From assembly GCF_010723305.1 (NCBI RefSeq), contig NZ_BLKW01000002.1, positions 2,016,853 through 2,080,852 on the forward strand: 64,000 nucleotides of DNA, read 5' to 3'. Within the stretch, counting starts at the first letter, position 1, and each line of letters starts with the position of its first letter. Below, piece after piece: positions 27,522 through 36,195 of this stretch. This DNA comes from Mycobacterium botniense. GTDB taxonomy: Bacteria; Actinomycetota; Actinomycetes; Mycobacteriales; Mycobacteriaceae. The notes under the pieces are model-generated. The model was given only the letters and a program-made list of their open reading frames with translations. It was not told the origin of the DNA and did not search any database. The position numbers and the translations under genes were made by a program.

Positions 27522-28139
27522 ATGTCTATGAGCGAACGGAGTCAAGCGATGACGTCGGCCCGCAGGATCGGTGCACCGGACGCGAAGAATCGAACCCTAC
27601 TGCTCGAGGCGGCCGAGCAGTTGATGCTCGAAGCAGGCTATGCCGCGGTGACGTCGCGCCGCCTGGCCAGCAAGGCGGGACTGAAGCCCCAGCTGGTGCA
27701 CTACTACTTCCGTACCATGGACGACCTGTTCCTGGCGCTTTTCCGGCGCCAGGCGGAAGCGGGTCTTCGGGCGCAGGCTCGGGCACTGGAGTCGCCGCAA
27801 CCGTTGTGGGCGCTGTGGCGACTTGGTACAGATCCCGGATTCACACGCATCACAATGGAATTCATGGCTCTTGCGAATCATCGCAAAGAGATGAGAGCCG
27901 AAATAGCTTACTACGCAGAACGTTTCCGCGACGAGCAATGTAAGGCAGTGTCTGCAGCACTCGGTCGCTACGGCGCTGCCGGCAAGGACGTGCCGCCGGT
28001 AGTGTGGACGGTCCTGATGACAAGTGTCTCACGGGTTCTGGTGCTCGAGCAGGCTCTTGGCATGTCTACCGGACACGCCGAAACGGTGGCGCTGGTCGAA
28101 CACTACCTGCGTCGGCTGGAAGGCGACCCGCTGCCGTAG
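27522..28139 (+). CDS. TetR/AcrR family transcriptional regulator, paralogue
   Basis: A 205-residue regulator (or 196 if ATG 27549 is used, which matches its paralogue better). The TetR helix-turn-helix includes LLLEAAEQLMLEAGYAAVTS and KPQLVHYYFRTMDDLFLALF. The ligand domain shares PQPLWALWRL with the paralogue at 24235-24831, but the middle differs, suggesting different ligands on the same operator core. Divergent from the P450 at 26096-27373. Likely autoregulated. Confidence 0.93.
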   Translation: MSMSERSQAMTSARRIGAPDAKNRTLLLEAAEQLMLEAGYAAVTSRRLASKAGLKPQLVHYYFRTMDDLFLALFRRQAEAGLRAQARALESPQPLWALWRLGTDPGFTRITMEFMALANHRKEMRAEIAYYAERFRDEQCKAVSAALGRYGAAGKDVPPVVWTVLMTSVSRVLVLEQALGMSTGHAETVALVEHYLRRLEGDPLP

Positions 28140-28147
28140 ATACGCAA

Positions 28148-28561
28148 TCACCAATGACGTATCGAGCAAAGTACTCCTTTGGGTCCGTCATTCGATACCA
28201 CGACTTTGCCGTCCACCGTGAGATCGCAGTGAAACATCGGTGTGCCCGGCTCGGTGCCGGTGCTGGCCGTGACCAATGCCCACTGATCGGGTTTGGCCAG
28301 GTTGAGCTCGTAGGTCCACGGTTTGCCCGGGGCGATGTCGACTTTCACGTTCGGAACGAACTGATAGGGGTTGTGGCTGTAATCGGCAAAGATCGCGGGC
28401 TCCTGATCCAAGTAGTAGATGTCCGCATAGATAGGCTTTGCCACGCTGACGGTGTATTTGACGTGGTGCATGACCGGGTCGTCAGCATGTGCGGGCGCCA
28501 CCGGAAAAATTACCGTGGCCGCCGCTAATACCATGCCCGGCAACAACAGTCGCGTACTCAT
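28148..28561 (-). CDS. MmpS-like secreted protein
   Basis: A 137-residue exported protein. ATG 28561 has a GAGGTGG ribosome site; a GTG two codons earlier is the alternative. A signal sequence (about 5-25, ending APAHA) is followed by a domain with the order of motifs seen in MmpS proteins: VKYTVSVAKPIYADIYYLDQ, then a hydrophobic strand PWTYELNL, then FHCDLTVDGKVVVSNDGPK with two Cys. MmpS proteins are partners of MmpL lipid exporters, but no mmpL gene is adjacent. Here the N-terminus looks cleavable rather than a permanent anchor. Family call is moderately sure; function inferred. Confidence 0.7.
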   Translation of the reverse strand: MSTRLLLPGMVLAAATVIFPVAPAHADDPVMHHVKYTVSVAKPIYADIYYLDQEPAIFADYSHNPYQFVPNVKVDIAPGKPWTYELNLAKPDQWALVTASTGTEPGTPMFHCDLTVDGKVVVSNDGPKGVLCSIRHW

Positions 28562-28583
28562 AACCACCTCGGTCCTCCGCTCT

Positions 28584-29309
28584 TTATCGCGGATTGCTAC
28601 TGGGGTTCAGCGCCCGGTCTGCGGCCCGCCAGTGCGCATCGTCAACCCATAGCTGCGCAAAGGCTTTCACCGCTTCCTCGGCGGACACCCCGCCGATGAC
28701 GCGCTTGATCTCCATCGCCGGGCGCTTGGCAAGCTTTTTGGCAATCTGCCGCCACCCCTGCTCGAAGGACGAGCGGGGCAGGATTTCGTCGATCAGCCCG
28801 ATGCGTTGGGCCTCGGTGGCCTCGAGCACCGTGCCGGTGCCCGCTAGCAGCAGTGCCCGGTTCTTGCCGACCAAAGCCGCCAGCCGTTCGGCTCCGCCCC
28901 ACGCCGGCATGATCTCCAGGGCCACCTGGTTGAAACCGATCTTGATGTCGTCGGCCGCCAGGCGGATGTCGGCGGCCACCGCGACCTCGGCGCCCCCGCC
29001 GAGTGCGTGACCATTCAGCGCGGCGATCACCGGGGCGGGAAAGCTTGCGATCCGGTCGCATATCGCCCGCATCCGCCACGCCATCGCGGCGGCGTCGTCC
29101 GCTGTTCTGATGGCGCTGAGTTCCTTGAGGTCGCCGCCCGAAACGAATGCTCGGTCACCGGCGCCCCGGATGACCAGAGTGTGCGCTCCCGCGGCGGCAT
29201 CGAGGGCTTGCTCCAGCTGTGCCATGGTATCCAGCGCAATGGCATTGCGGGCATGCGGGCGGTCAATGGTGAGCACCGCGAGCCCGTGGTCGAGTTCCAA
29301 GTCCACCAT
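28584..29309 (-). CDS. enoyl-CoA hydratase/isomerase family protein
   Basis: A 241-residue crotonase-fold protein. The oxyanion-hole segments are RAFVSGGDLKELSAIR (about 50-65) and NGHALGGGAEVAVAADIRLA (about 98-117). Crotonases hydrate or isomerise enoyl-CoA thioesters. The later Glu pair used by classical hydratases is partly replaced (GGAERLAALVG), so isomerase or hydrolase activity is possible. Divergent from an acyl-CoA ligase across a region with an inverted repeat and three 11-base repeats. Confidence 0.9.
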   Translation of the reverse strand: MVDLELDHGLAVLTIDRPHARNAIALDTMAQLEQALDAAAGAHTLVIRGAGDRAFVSGGDLKELSAIRTADDAAAMAWRMRAICDRIASFPAPVIAALNGHALGGGAEVAVAADIRLAADDIKIGFNQVALEIMPAWGGAERLAALVGKNRALLLAGTGTVLEATEAQRIGLIDEILPRSSFEQGWRQIAKKLAKRPAMEIKRVIGGVSAEEAVKAFAQLWVDDAHWRAADRALNPSSNPR

Positions 29310-29332
29310 CGCGCCGCTCCTGCGATATTGGC

Positions 29333-29351
29333 ATTCTCCTCAGCGGAGAAT
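29333..29351. promoter_or_regulatory. palindrome ATTCTCC-TCAGC-GGAGAAT
   Basis: A perfect 7-base inverted repeat about 25 bases upstream of the enoyl-CoA hydratase start. Its half-site GAGAAT is shared with 5469-5509 and 30962-30980. Candidate operator. Confidence 0.5.
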
Positions 29352-29362
29352 AGCATCACCTT

Positions 29363-29395
29363 ACTGTCTTGAGACTGTCTTGAGACTGTCTCGAG
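29363..29395. repeat. three tandem 11-base repeats ACTGTCTTGAG
   Basis: Units at 29363-29373, 29374-29384 and 29385-29395. The first two are identical and the third has one C for T. The 11-base period places each unit on the same face of the helix, as in cooperative regulator sites. They lie between the divergent enoyl-CoA hydratase and acyl-CoA ligase genes. Confidence 0.75.
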
Positions 29396-29426
29396 GACAT
29401 GACATTGTGCCCGGCGGAGCCTCACG

Positions 29427-30965
29427 ATGCGTGATATTCCGGTGGAACTGGCCATGCACTATGCCGCAGCAGGCTGGTGGACCCACGACACCCTTGGCCA
29501 GTTGCTGGCCCGCGGCCTAGCCGCCGCCCCGAGCAGCCAGTTTCGGGTGCACTCCGCAGTGCGCCCCTGGTCCGGAACGTTCGGCGACGTCGAGCGGATC
29601 GCGCGCCGGCTGGCTGCGGGATTGTCTGCGCGCGGCGTCGGTCCGGGTGACGTGGTGGCATTCCAGCTGCCGAACTGGATGGAAGCTGCTGCGACATTCT
29701 GGGCGTCGGCGTTTCTGGGCGCGGTCGTGGTTCCCATCGTGCATTTCTACGGCCGCAAAGAACTGGCACACATTCTGCGCACTGCGCAACCGCGCGTGTT
29801 CATCACCGCCGAACGGTTCGACCGCATGACCTATCACCCCGACCTGTGTGCGGACATTCCCATCGTCGGCCTGGTCGGACGCGATTTCGAAGGGTTGCTC
29901 GCCGACGAGCCCATGCCGGGCACTATCCCCACCGATCCCGGCCACCCGGCGCTGATCGCCTTCACCTCTGGCACCACGGCCGATCCCAAAGGCGTCATTC
30001 ACAGTCACCAGACGCTGGGCTGCGAGACCCGGCAACTCTACGACGGGTACCCGCCGAATCGGGGGCGGGAGCTCACCGCGACTCCGGTGGGGCACTTCAT
30101 CGGAATGCTCAGCGCCTTGTTGGTGCCCGTGCTCGAGGGTGGGGCGATCAACCTGTGCGACACCTGGGATCCGGCCCGGGTCCTCGAGCTGATGAGGACT
30201 GACGGTTTGGCCATCGGAGGTGGTCCTCCCTACTTCTTCACCAGCCTGCTCGACCATCCCGACTTCGCCGAAGACCACCTGCGCAGCATTCGGGCCGTCG
30301 GTCTGGGCGGAGCACCGGTACCGGCTGCAGTCACCCGCCGGCTCGATGAGCTCGGTATTCATGTCTTCCGCTCCTATGGCAGCAGCGAACACCCGTCGAT
30401 CACCTTGACGCCGCACGACGCTCCGGCGGAAAAGCGCCTGTTTACCGACGGGGTTCCCCGGCCGGGGGTGGAGGTTCGGCTCTCACCCGACGGCGAGGTT
30501 CTCAGCCGCGGCCCAGACCTGTTCCTGGGCTATACCGATGACGCGCTGACCGCGGCGGCGTTCGACGATGACGGCTGGTATCACACCGGCGATATCGGCG
30601 TCATCGACGCTGATGGGTACCTCACCATCACGGATCGCAAGGCCGACGTGATCATCCGTGGCGGCGAAAATATCAGTGCCGCTGAAGTCGAAGAAGTGCT
30701 GTTGGCATTGCCGGGGGTGGCCGAGGCGGTGGTGGTCGGTGCGCCCGACGCCGGGTTTGGTGAACGAGTCGCCGCCGTGTTGCGTCGCAGACCGGGACAC
30801 ACTCTGCCGACCCTCGACCAGGTTCGCGCTCATTTCGCCGGGGTGGGAGTGGCACGGCAGAAGTGGCCGGAAATCCTGCTGGAGGTCGATGACTATCCGC
30901 GCACGGCGAGTGGCAAGGTGCAAAAGCGGCTGGTCCGTGAGGGGATTGCAGTACGCACTAAATGA
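29427..30965 (+). CDS. AMP-dependent acyl-CoA synthetase/ligase
   Basis: A 512-residue ANL-superfamily enzyme starting at ATG 29427. The P-loop-like motif is FTSGTTADPKGVIHSH (about 178-193), A5 is FRSYGSSEHPSI, A7-A8 WYHTGDIGVIDADGYLTITD and the catalytic Lys region ASGKVQKR at the end. It activates a carboxylic acid with ATP and loads it on CoA. It heads a rightward operon with an amidohydrolase and a second ligase. The stop overlaps the palindrome that precedes the next gene. Confidence 0.93.
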   Translation: MRDIPVELAMHYAAAGWWTHDTLGQLLARGLAAAPSSQFRVHSAVRPWSGTFGDVERIARRLAAGLSARGVGPGDVVAFQLPNWMEAAATFWASAFLGAVVVPIVHFYGRKELAHILRTAQPRVFITAERFDRMTYHPDLCADIPIVGLVGRDFEGLLADEPMPGTIPTDPGHPALIAFTSGTTADPKGVIHSHQTLGCETRQLYDGYPPNRGRELTATPVGHFIGMLSALLVPVLEGGAINLCDTWDPARVLELMRTDGLAIGGGPPYFFTSLLDHPDFAEDHLRSIRAVGLGGAPVPAAVTRRLDELGIHVFRSYGSSEHPSITLTPHDAPAEKRLFTDGVPRPGVEVRLSPDGEVLSRGPDLFLGYTDDALTAAAFDDDGWYHTGDIGVIDADGYLTITDRKADVIIRGGENISAAEVEEVLLALPGVAEAVVVGAPDAGFGERVAAVLRRRPGHTLPTLDQVRAHFAGVGVARQKWPEILLEVDDYPRTASGKVQKRLVREGIAVRTK

Positions 30966-30980
30966 GAATATGATTCTCAT
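30962..30980. promoter_or_regulatory. perfect palindrome ATGAGAAT-ATG-ATTCTCAT
   Basis: A perfect 8-base inverted repeat with a 3-base centre, overlapping the acyl-CoA ligase stop and ending 21 bases before the amidohydrolase ATG. It is the most symmetric member of the GAGAAT/ATTCTC set and closely matches 5336-5354. Likely binding site of a dimeric repressor. Confidence 0.6.
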
Positions 30981-31001
30981 AAATTGCAATGGAGGATCTT
31001 T

Positions 31002-32180
31002 ATGCCTGCTGCTGAACTGACCTATCCGCTGTTCGACGCCGACAACCATCTGTACGAGACCCAGGATTCCCTGACCAAGTACCTGCCCACCCAGTACCGG
31101 GACGCGATCCAGTACGTGCAGGTGAATGGCCGCACCAAGATTGCGGTGCGCGGGGTGATCAGTGATTACATTCCCAATCCCACCTTCGAGGTGGTGGCGC
31201 GGCCGGGAGCGATGGAAGAGTATTTCAAGCACGGCAATCCGGAGGGCAAGAGTCGCCGGGAGATTTTCGGTGAGCCGATGCGTTCGATCCCGGCATTCCG
31301 CGAACCGGGCCCGCGGCTGGAACTGATGAACGAGCTGGGTGTCGACCGCTCGCTGATGTTCCCGACGCTGGCGAGCCTGGTCGAGGAGCGTCTGCGCGAC
31401 GACCCCCTGCTGATCCATGTGGTGGTGCATGCGCTTAATCAATGGCTGGATGAGGTCTGGGGTTTCAACTACAAGGACCGCATCTTCACCGTGCCGGTGA
31501 TCAGCCTGCCGATCGTGGAGAAGGCAATCGAGGAGCTGGATTGGGTGGTTGAACGCGGAGCGCGCGCCATCCTGGTGCGTCCGGCTCCAGTGCCCGGGTA
31601 CCGCGGTCCGCGGTCGTTTGCGCTGCCGGAGTTCGACCCCTTCTGGCAGCGGGTGGTCGACCATGACGTACTGGTGGCCATGCATTCGTCAGATAGCGGT
31701 TATGCCCGCTACACCGCGGAATGGGACGGCACTGACAAAGAGATGCTGCCGTTCCAGACCAATGCGTTCGCCATGCTCAATGAGTGGCGGCCGGTGCAGG
31801 ATGCGGTGGCGTCGTGGGTGATCCACGGCGCATTGTTCCGGTTTCCCAAGCTGAAGGTTGCCGTTATCGAGAACGGGTCCCGATGGCTGGCGCCGCTGTT
31901 GGATCAGATGGCTGACGTGTACAAAAAGACTCCGGAGAGTTTTTTGGGCAACCCTGTCGAGGAGATTAAAAACCGCATCCACATCAGCCCCTTTTACGAG
32001 GACGGCGTGGCTGACCTGATTGACCTGATCGGTGTGGATCGGGTGTTGTTCGGCTCGGACTACCCGCACCCTGAAGGCTTGGCACAGCCGCGTCACTTCG
32101 CCGACGCACTGCAACACCTGGCGCTCGGGGATCAGGCCAAGATCATGGGCGGCAATCTCGCCAGACTGATGGCGGTGTGA
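31002..32180 (+). CDS. amidohydrolase family 2 (metal-dependent hydrolase)
   Basis: A 392-residue TIM-barrel hydrolase. ATG 31002 follows GGAGG at 30991; the open frame begins slightly earlier. The N-terminal metal motif FDADNHLYE, central histidines in VAMHSSDSGYARYTAEW, and VLFGSDYPHPEG near the C-terminus (metal Asp and His) identify the ACMSD/amidohydrolase_2 family. Members decarboxylate or hydrolyse rings and are common in mycobacterial lipid and sterol regions next to LLM oxidoreductases and ligases. It overlaps the next ligase start (GTGA). Confidence 0.9.
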   Translation: MPAAELTYPLFDADNHLYETQDSLTKYLPTQYRDAIQYVQVNGRTKIAVRGVISDYIPNPTFEVVARPGAMEEYFKHGNPEGKSRREIFGEPMRSIPAFREPGPRLELMNELGVDRSLMFPTLASLVEERLRDDPLLIHVVVHALNQWLDEVWGFNYKDRIFTVPVISLPIVEKAIEELDWVVERGARAILVRPAPVPGYRGPRSFALPEFDPFWQRVVDHDVLVAMHSSDSGYARYTAEWDGTDKEMLPFQTNAFAMLNEWRPVQDAVASWVIHGALFRFPKLKVAVIENGSRWLAPLLDQMADVYKKTPESFLGNPVEEIKNRIHISPFYEDGVADLIDLIGVDRVLFGSDYPHPEGLAQPRHFADALQHLALGDQAKIMGGNLARLMAV

Positions 32181-33616
32181 CCGCGAATCGATCATGGCAG
32201 ACCATCCCCGAGATGGTCTTGAGTGCAGCGGATCGCTTCGGCGACGCTGAAGCGGTCGTCGACGGCCCGCTGCGGCTGACCTTCACCGAACTTGTCGATC
32301 GGATTCGTTGCGCGGCCGGCGCGTTTGTCAAAGCGGGAATAGCCAAAGGTGACCGGGTGGCGATCTGGGCGCCTAACTCTGCCGAATGGATTATCGCCGC
32401 CTTCGGTGTCCTGACGGCCGGTGGTGTGCTGGTCCCAGTCAACACCCGGTTCCAGGCAGCTGAGGCTGCCGACATCATCCACCGCAGTGGCGTGAAGGCG
32501 GTGCTGGTGGAAAAGGGTTTCCTCGGACGCAATTTCACGGTGCCCGCCGACGTGCCCGCATACGACCTGAAGTCGGATTTCCTGGCCGCCGGCTCGCCAT
32601 ATGAGCGACCGGTCAGCGGAGAGGACATCGCCGATATTCTTTACACCTCGGGCACCACCGGTCGTCCCAAGGGCGTCATGATGAACCACCTGCAGACGCT
32701 GCGGAATTACACGGACTGGTGCGAGCTGGCGGACTTGCGCGAAGGTGACCGCTATCTGATTGTCAACCCGTTCTTCCACACCTTTGGCTACAAGGCGGGC
32801 TGCATCGCGTCGTTGATCCGTGGCGCCACCATTATTCCAGTCGCGGTCTTCCAGATAGATCAGGTACTGGAACTCATTGAACGCGAACGGGTTACCATGC
32901 TGCCCGGCCCTCCTACACTGTATCAATCATTGCTTGCGGCCCAAAGTGGCCACGATCTGTCGTCATTGCGGGCAGCGGTGACCGGAGCCGCGGACATCCC
33001 GGTCGAACTTGTCCGCCGGATACGCAGCGAACTACCCTTTCAGTCCATCATGACCGGTTACGGCTTGACCGAAGCGGGGACCGTCACGGCGTCGCGGCCG
33101 GGAGACTCCTTCGAGGACATCGCGACCACTGCGGGTACTGCCTGCGACGGAATCGAGGTGCGTATCGCCGGGGACGGCGAGGTGCTGGTCCGCGGTTACA
33201 GCGTGATGCAGGGCTATCTCGACGACTCCAAAGCCACCGCCGAAGCGATTGACGAGGATGGCTGGTTGCACACCGGCGACCTGGGCAGCCTGGACGCGGC
33301 CGGACGGCTTCGGATCAGCGGACGTAAGAAGGACATGTTCATTGTCGGCGGCTTCAACGCCTACCCGGCGGAGATCGAGGGCTTTCTGCTGGAACACCCC
33401 GCGGTCGTGCAGGCGGCGGTGATCGGCGTTCCCGACGAACGGCTCGGCGAAGTGGGCAAGGCGTTCGTGGTGGTGAAAACCCCTGTGCCCGAAAATGAGT
33501 TGATCGGCTGGTGTCGACAACGGATGGCCGGATTCAAGGTGCCGCGCTCCATCCAGTTCGTTGATCGGCTACCGCTCAACGCGGCGGGAAAAGTGATGAA
33601 AGACCAGCTGCGGTGA
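32177..33616 (+). CDS. fatty-acid-CoA ligase (FadD-type)
   Basis: A 479-residue acyl-CoA ligase, somewhat short for the family. GTG 32177 overlaps the amidohydrolase stop. Motifs: YTSGTTGRPKGVMMNH (about 154-169), YGLTEAGTVT, GWLHTGDLGSLDAAGRLRIS and the C-terminal lysine in NAAGKVMKDQLR. It activates a carboxylate as acyl-AMP then acyl-CoA. The second ligase of this operon; the two differ enough to suggest different acids. The next gene overlaps its stop. Confidence 0.93.
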   Translation: MTANRSWQTIPEMVLSAADRFGDAEAVVDGPLRLTFTELVDRIRCAAGAFVKAGIAKGDRVAIWAPNSAEWIIAAFGVLTAGGVLVPVNTRFQAAEAADIIHRSGVKAVLVEKGFLGRNFTVPADVPAYDLKSDFLAAGSPYERPVSGEDIADILYTSGTTGRPKGVMMNHLQTLRNYTDWCELADLREGDRYLIVNPFFHTFGYKAGCIASLIRGATIIPVAVFQIDQVLELIERERVTMLPGPPTLYQSLLAAQSGHDLSSLRAAVTGAADIPVELVRRIRSELPFQSIMTGYGLTEAGTVTASRPGDSFEDIATTAGTACDGIEVRIAGDGEVLVRGYSVMQGYLDDSKATAEAIDEDGWLHTGDLGSLDAAGRLRISGRKKDMFIVGGFNAYPAEIEGFLLEHPAVVQAAVIGVPDERLGEVGKAFVVVKTPVPENELIGWCRQRMAGFKVPRSIQFVDRLPLNAAGKVMKDQLR

Positions 33617-34239
33617 AAACCGGCGAAACTCACTCGATGGTGCTCGCGTCCGATTACCGTGTCCCCAATCCCGACCGGGTGTGGCCGTTGCTGCAGCGCC
33701 GCAAGTCCGGTCTTGCCGGTATCGGTGCCCACCACGTGCTGGTCTACAAATCGACGCATGACTACGGGCGGGTGTTGGTGATGATCGGCGTGCGCAGCCG
33801 AGAGCCGATCGTGGAACTGCTTCGATCGCGGGTCTTCTTCGACTGGTTCGATGCGGTTGGTGTCGAAGATATCCCGGCTGTCTTCGCCGGCGAAATCATC
33901 GACCGCTTCGATTCCACACCATCGTCTGCTCCGACCGCGCCCGGTGTCATGGTGGCTGCGATCGCATCCGTCGACGACGTTTGTGCTCTGACCTCAGAAA
34001 TCCATTCCGCACTGAGCGCATTCAAAGCCGCAGGTATCTGCAAGACGTGGGTTTTTCGAGCTTTCGACGATATACACGAAGTCCTGATCCTGCAGGAGAC
34101 CAATGGCGAGAGCGAGGCGCTCCGCTGGATCGAGCATCCCGCCACGGTGACGCAGTGGATGACTCGGGATGAGGGTGTGGGCGTGTATCCGCCGCTGTTC
34201 GTTGGCGAATTCGTGAACATAATGCGTATCGATCAGTGA
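33613..34239 (+). CDS. conserved protein of unknown function, ligase-associated
   Basis: A 208-residue soluble protein. GTG 33613 overlaps the ligase stop, so it is co-translated. There is no signal peptide or membrane segment. The sequence looks like two similar alpha-beta halves: the first with ESTHDYGRVL-type strands (HHVLVYKSTHDYGRVLVMIG), the second with KTWVFRAFDDIHEVLILQET. The paired pattern suggests a duplicated ferredoxin-like (dimeric alpha-beta barrel) fold. Such genes follow fadD genes in several mycobacteria as far as I recall, but no reaction is known to me. Confidence 0.75.
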   Translation: MKTGETHSMVLASDYRVPNPDRVWPLLQRRKSGLAGIGAHHVLVYKSTHDYGRVLVMIGVRSREPIVELLRSRVFFDWFDAVGVEDIPAVFAGEIIDRFDSTPSSAPTAPGVMVAAIASVDDVCALTSEIHSALSAFKAAGICKTWVFRAFDDIHEVLILQETNGESEALRWIEHPATVTQWMTRDEGVGVYPPLFVGEFVNIMRIDQ

Positions 34240-34327
34240 GGTCGAGTCAGATGTTCGCGGCCACTGCACCGGGTGCTCCCTCCTCAGCGCTTCGCGCAAC
34301 CAGCGACCGGCACACCGACGTGCAAAC

Positions 34328-36007
34328 TCAGCGGCGCCTGCCACCGTCCGGTGCAGTGGGCTGGGTCAACTCCGCGAGCAAATCGGGGATGTCCAGGCGC
34401 GGGACGATGGCTTCGATCAGCACCATGCGGTCCTGATACTCGGCTGCGGCAGCGCACGCATCATCGAGCTCCCCGTAAGTGTGCGCGCGGAAAACCAGAT
34501 GATTCTTTACCCCCAGGGCGTTGGGTATTTCCGGCCAATTCCAGCGCACAATGTCGTTGTAGGGGGCACTCTGTCCGTGGATCATCCGTTCGATGGTGTA
34601 ACCGTCGTTGTTGACCACCACGATCACCGGGGACAGCCCTTCGCGAGAGAAGACGCCGAGCTCCTGCACCGTCAGCTGTGCCGCCCCGTCGCCGATCAGC
34701 AGCACCGTTCTGCGGTCCGGATGCGCGAGCGCTGCTCCAAGCGCAGCGGGCAGGGTGTAACCGATTGATCCCCATAGCGGTTGGCCGAGGAAGGTGACAC
34801 CCCGGGGAAGCCGGTGAGCCGCCATACCATAGAACGAAGTCCCCTGATCGGCGAGTACCACGTTGCCGGGAGTCAATGCCTCGGAAACCCTGTCCCACAG
34901 TATCTGCTGGGTAAGACGCTGATTGCGGGAGGGCTTCTGCGGGGGTGGGGCATCAGATTTCGACGCGACAGGCGGCGACACCTTCCGGCGCCGGGCCAGG
35001 ATCGTGGCCAGGGCATCGAGCGCCGCGTCCATCTCCAATGGCGCGAACACCTGACCCGCCACGGTGCTCTGATACTGCCCGACATCGATTGTGCGGGCCG
35101 GATCGATGCGCTGGGTGAAGAAACCGCTGACCATGTCGGTGAATACCACCCCCGCCGTCACTAGCACCGGTGCCTGCTCGATCGCCCGGCGCACTGGTTC
35201 GGCACTGGACGCCCCGGCGTAGATTCCCAAAAAGTTAGGCGAGCTCTCATCGACCAGACTCTTACCCCACATCAGCGTGGCGTGGGGCACCTCGTCAGCC
35301 GCCAGCAGCGCTTCGAGCTGTTTGACCGCTTGCAGCCGATGAACCAAGAAGTCGGCCAGAACCGTCAGCTGGTGGTCGGCGATGAGCTCGGTTGCGGCGT
35401 CGATGAACAACGACAACGCCCGTGGGCTGGTGCCCCCGGTGTAACGGGGCAGTGGCGCACTGGGCGGCTCGACCGGGAAGCGCGCCACATCCGTGGCCAT
35501 CAGCAGGTATCCCGGTCGTTTTTGCTCGCGCACCTCGCATAGCACCCGGTCGATCTCCCTGGTTGCCGTGGCTGGCATGAGATTAGCTTGGGCACAAGTT
35601 ATTTCGCGACTTATCCGCAGGAAATGCTCGAAATCACCGTCGCCGAGCGAATGATGCAGCGCTCGGCGCGCGCCCTGAGCGTCTTTAGACGGACCTCCGA
35701 CGATATGCACCACAGGCACATGCTCGGCGTAGCTGCCCGCTATCGCATTTGCTGCAGACAGCTCACCCACGCCGAATGTTGTGACCACGGCTGACATTCC
35801 ACGCAGCCGCCCGTAGCCGTCGGCCGCATAACCGGCGTTCAGTTCATTGGTGTTGCCTACCCAGCGGATGTCCGGGTGGGCGACGATGTGATCGAGGAAT
35901 TCCAGATTGTAGTCGCCGGGAACCCCGAAGACTTCGGAAACCCCGAGCTCCGCGAGACGATCGAGCAGATAGTCGCCAACGGTATAGGTGTCGCGGATAG
36001 CAGTCAC
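34328..36007 (-). CDS. kdc: thiamine-diphosphate alpha-keto acid decarboxylase
   Basis: A 559-residue ThDP enzyme. GTG 36007 gives the usual N-terminus [17 protein letters not shown]; the frame extends 24 codons upstream. The N-terminal PYR domain has the catalytic Glu in [17 protein letters not shown], and the C-terminal PP domain has the ThDP motif [13 protein letters not shown] ... VNNDGYT. It matches the branched-chain/aromatic alpha-keto acid decarboxylase of mycobacteria (Rv0853c type), forming an aldehyde and CO2. In M. tuberculosis this gene sits near dapC (Rv0858c); here dapC follows at 36196, so local synteny is kept but four intervening genes are missing or reduced. Confidence 0.92.
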   Translation of the reverse strand: MTAIRDTYTVGDYLLDRLAELGVSEVFGVPGDYNLEFLDHIVAHPDIRWVGNTNELNAGYAADGYGRLRGMSAVVTTFGVGELSAANAIAGSYAEHVPVVHIVGGPSKDAQGARRALHHSLGDGDFEHFLRISREITCAQANLMPATATREIDRVLCEVREQKRPGYLLMATDVARFPVEPPSAPLPRYTGGTSPRALSLFIDAATELIADHQLTVLADFLVHRLQAVKQLEALLAADEVPHATLMWGKSLVDESSPNFLGIYAGASSAEPVRRAIEQAPVLVTAGVVFTDMVSGFFTQRIDPARTIDVGQYQSTVAGQVFAPLEMDAALDALATILARRRKVSPPVASKSDAPPPQKPSRNQRLTQQILWDRVSEALTPGNVVLADQGTSFYGMAAHRLPRGVTFLGQPLWGSIGYTLPAALGAALAHPDRRTVLLIGDGAAQLTVQELGVFSREGLSPVIVVVNNDGYTIERMIHGQSAPYNDIVRWNWPEIPNALGVKNHLVFRAHTYGELDDACAAAAEYQDRMVLIEAIVPRLDIPDLLAELTQPTAPDGGRRR

Positions 36008-36072
36008 GTGACCACGGTACGCTCGGCTGAAAACGACCTCCGGCCAGCCGCCGGCCCGCTGTCGTGCGGGCC

Positions 36073-36183
36073 GTGGCAATCAGGGAATCCCGCGAAGTCG
36101 TGATCGAAGCAACTCCGGAGGCGATCCTCGACGCGCTGGCTGACATCAGCCCTGTGCCGGTCCGCGGTGCACAAACGGGATGA
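36073..36183 (+). pseudogene. truncated SRPBCC/polyketide-cyclase-like gene
   Basis: The frame from GTG 36073 to TGA 36181-36183 reads [20 protein letters not shown] and then ALADI, which is the start of the mycobacterial SRPBCC proteins encoded between kdc and dapC in M. tuberculosis (Rv0854, Rv0856, Rv0857). The normal protein is about 150 residues. Here it stops after 36, with an unrelated tail VPVRGAQTG. The rest of the gene and the other genes of that interval are absent, so this is the scar of a deletion. Confidence 0.7.
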
Positions 36184-36195
36184 CGTCATCGACAC

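Noticed and set aside
29363..29395. CRISPR-like array
   Set aside because: The 11-base repeats are directly adjacent without spacers; not CRISPR. No other CRISPR pattern or cas gene is present in the window.
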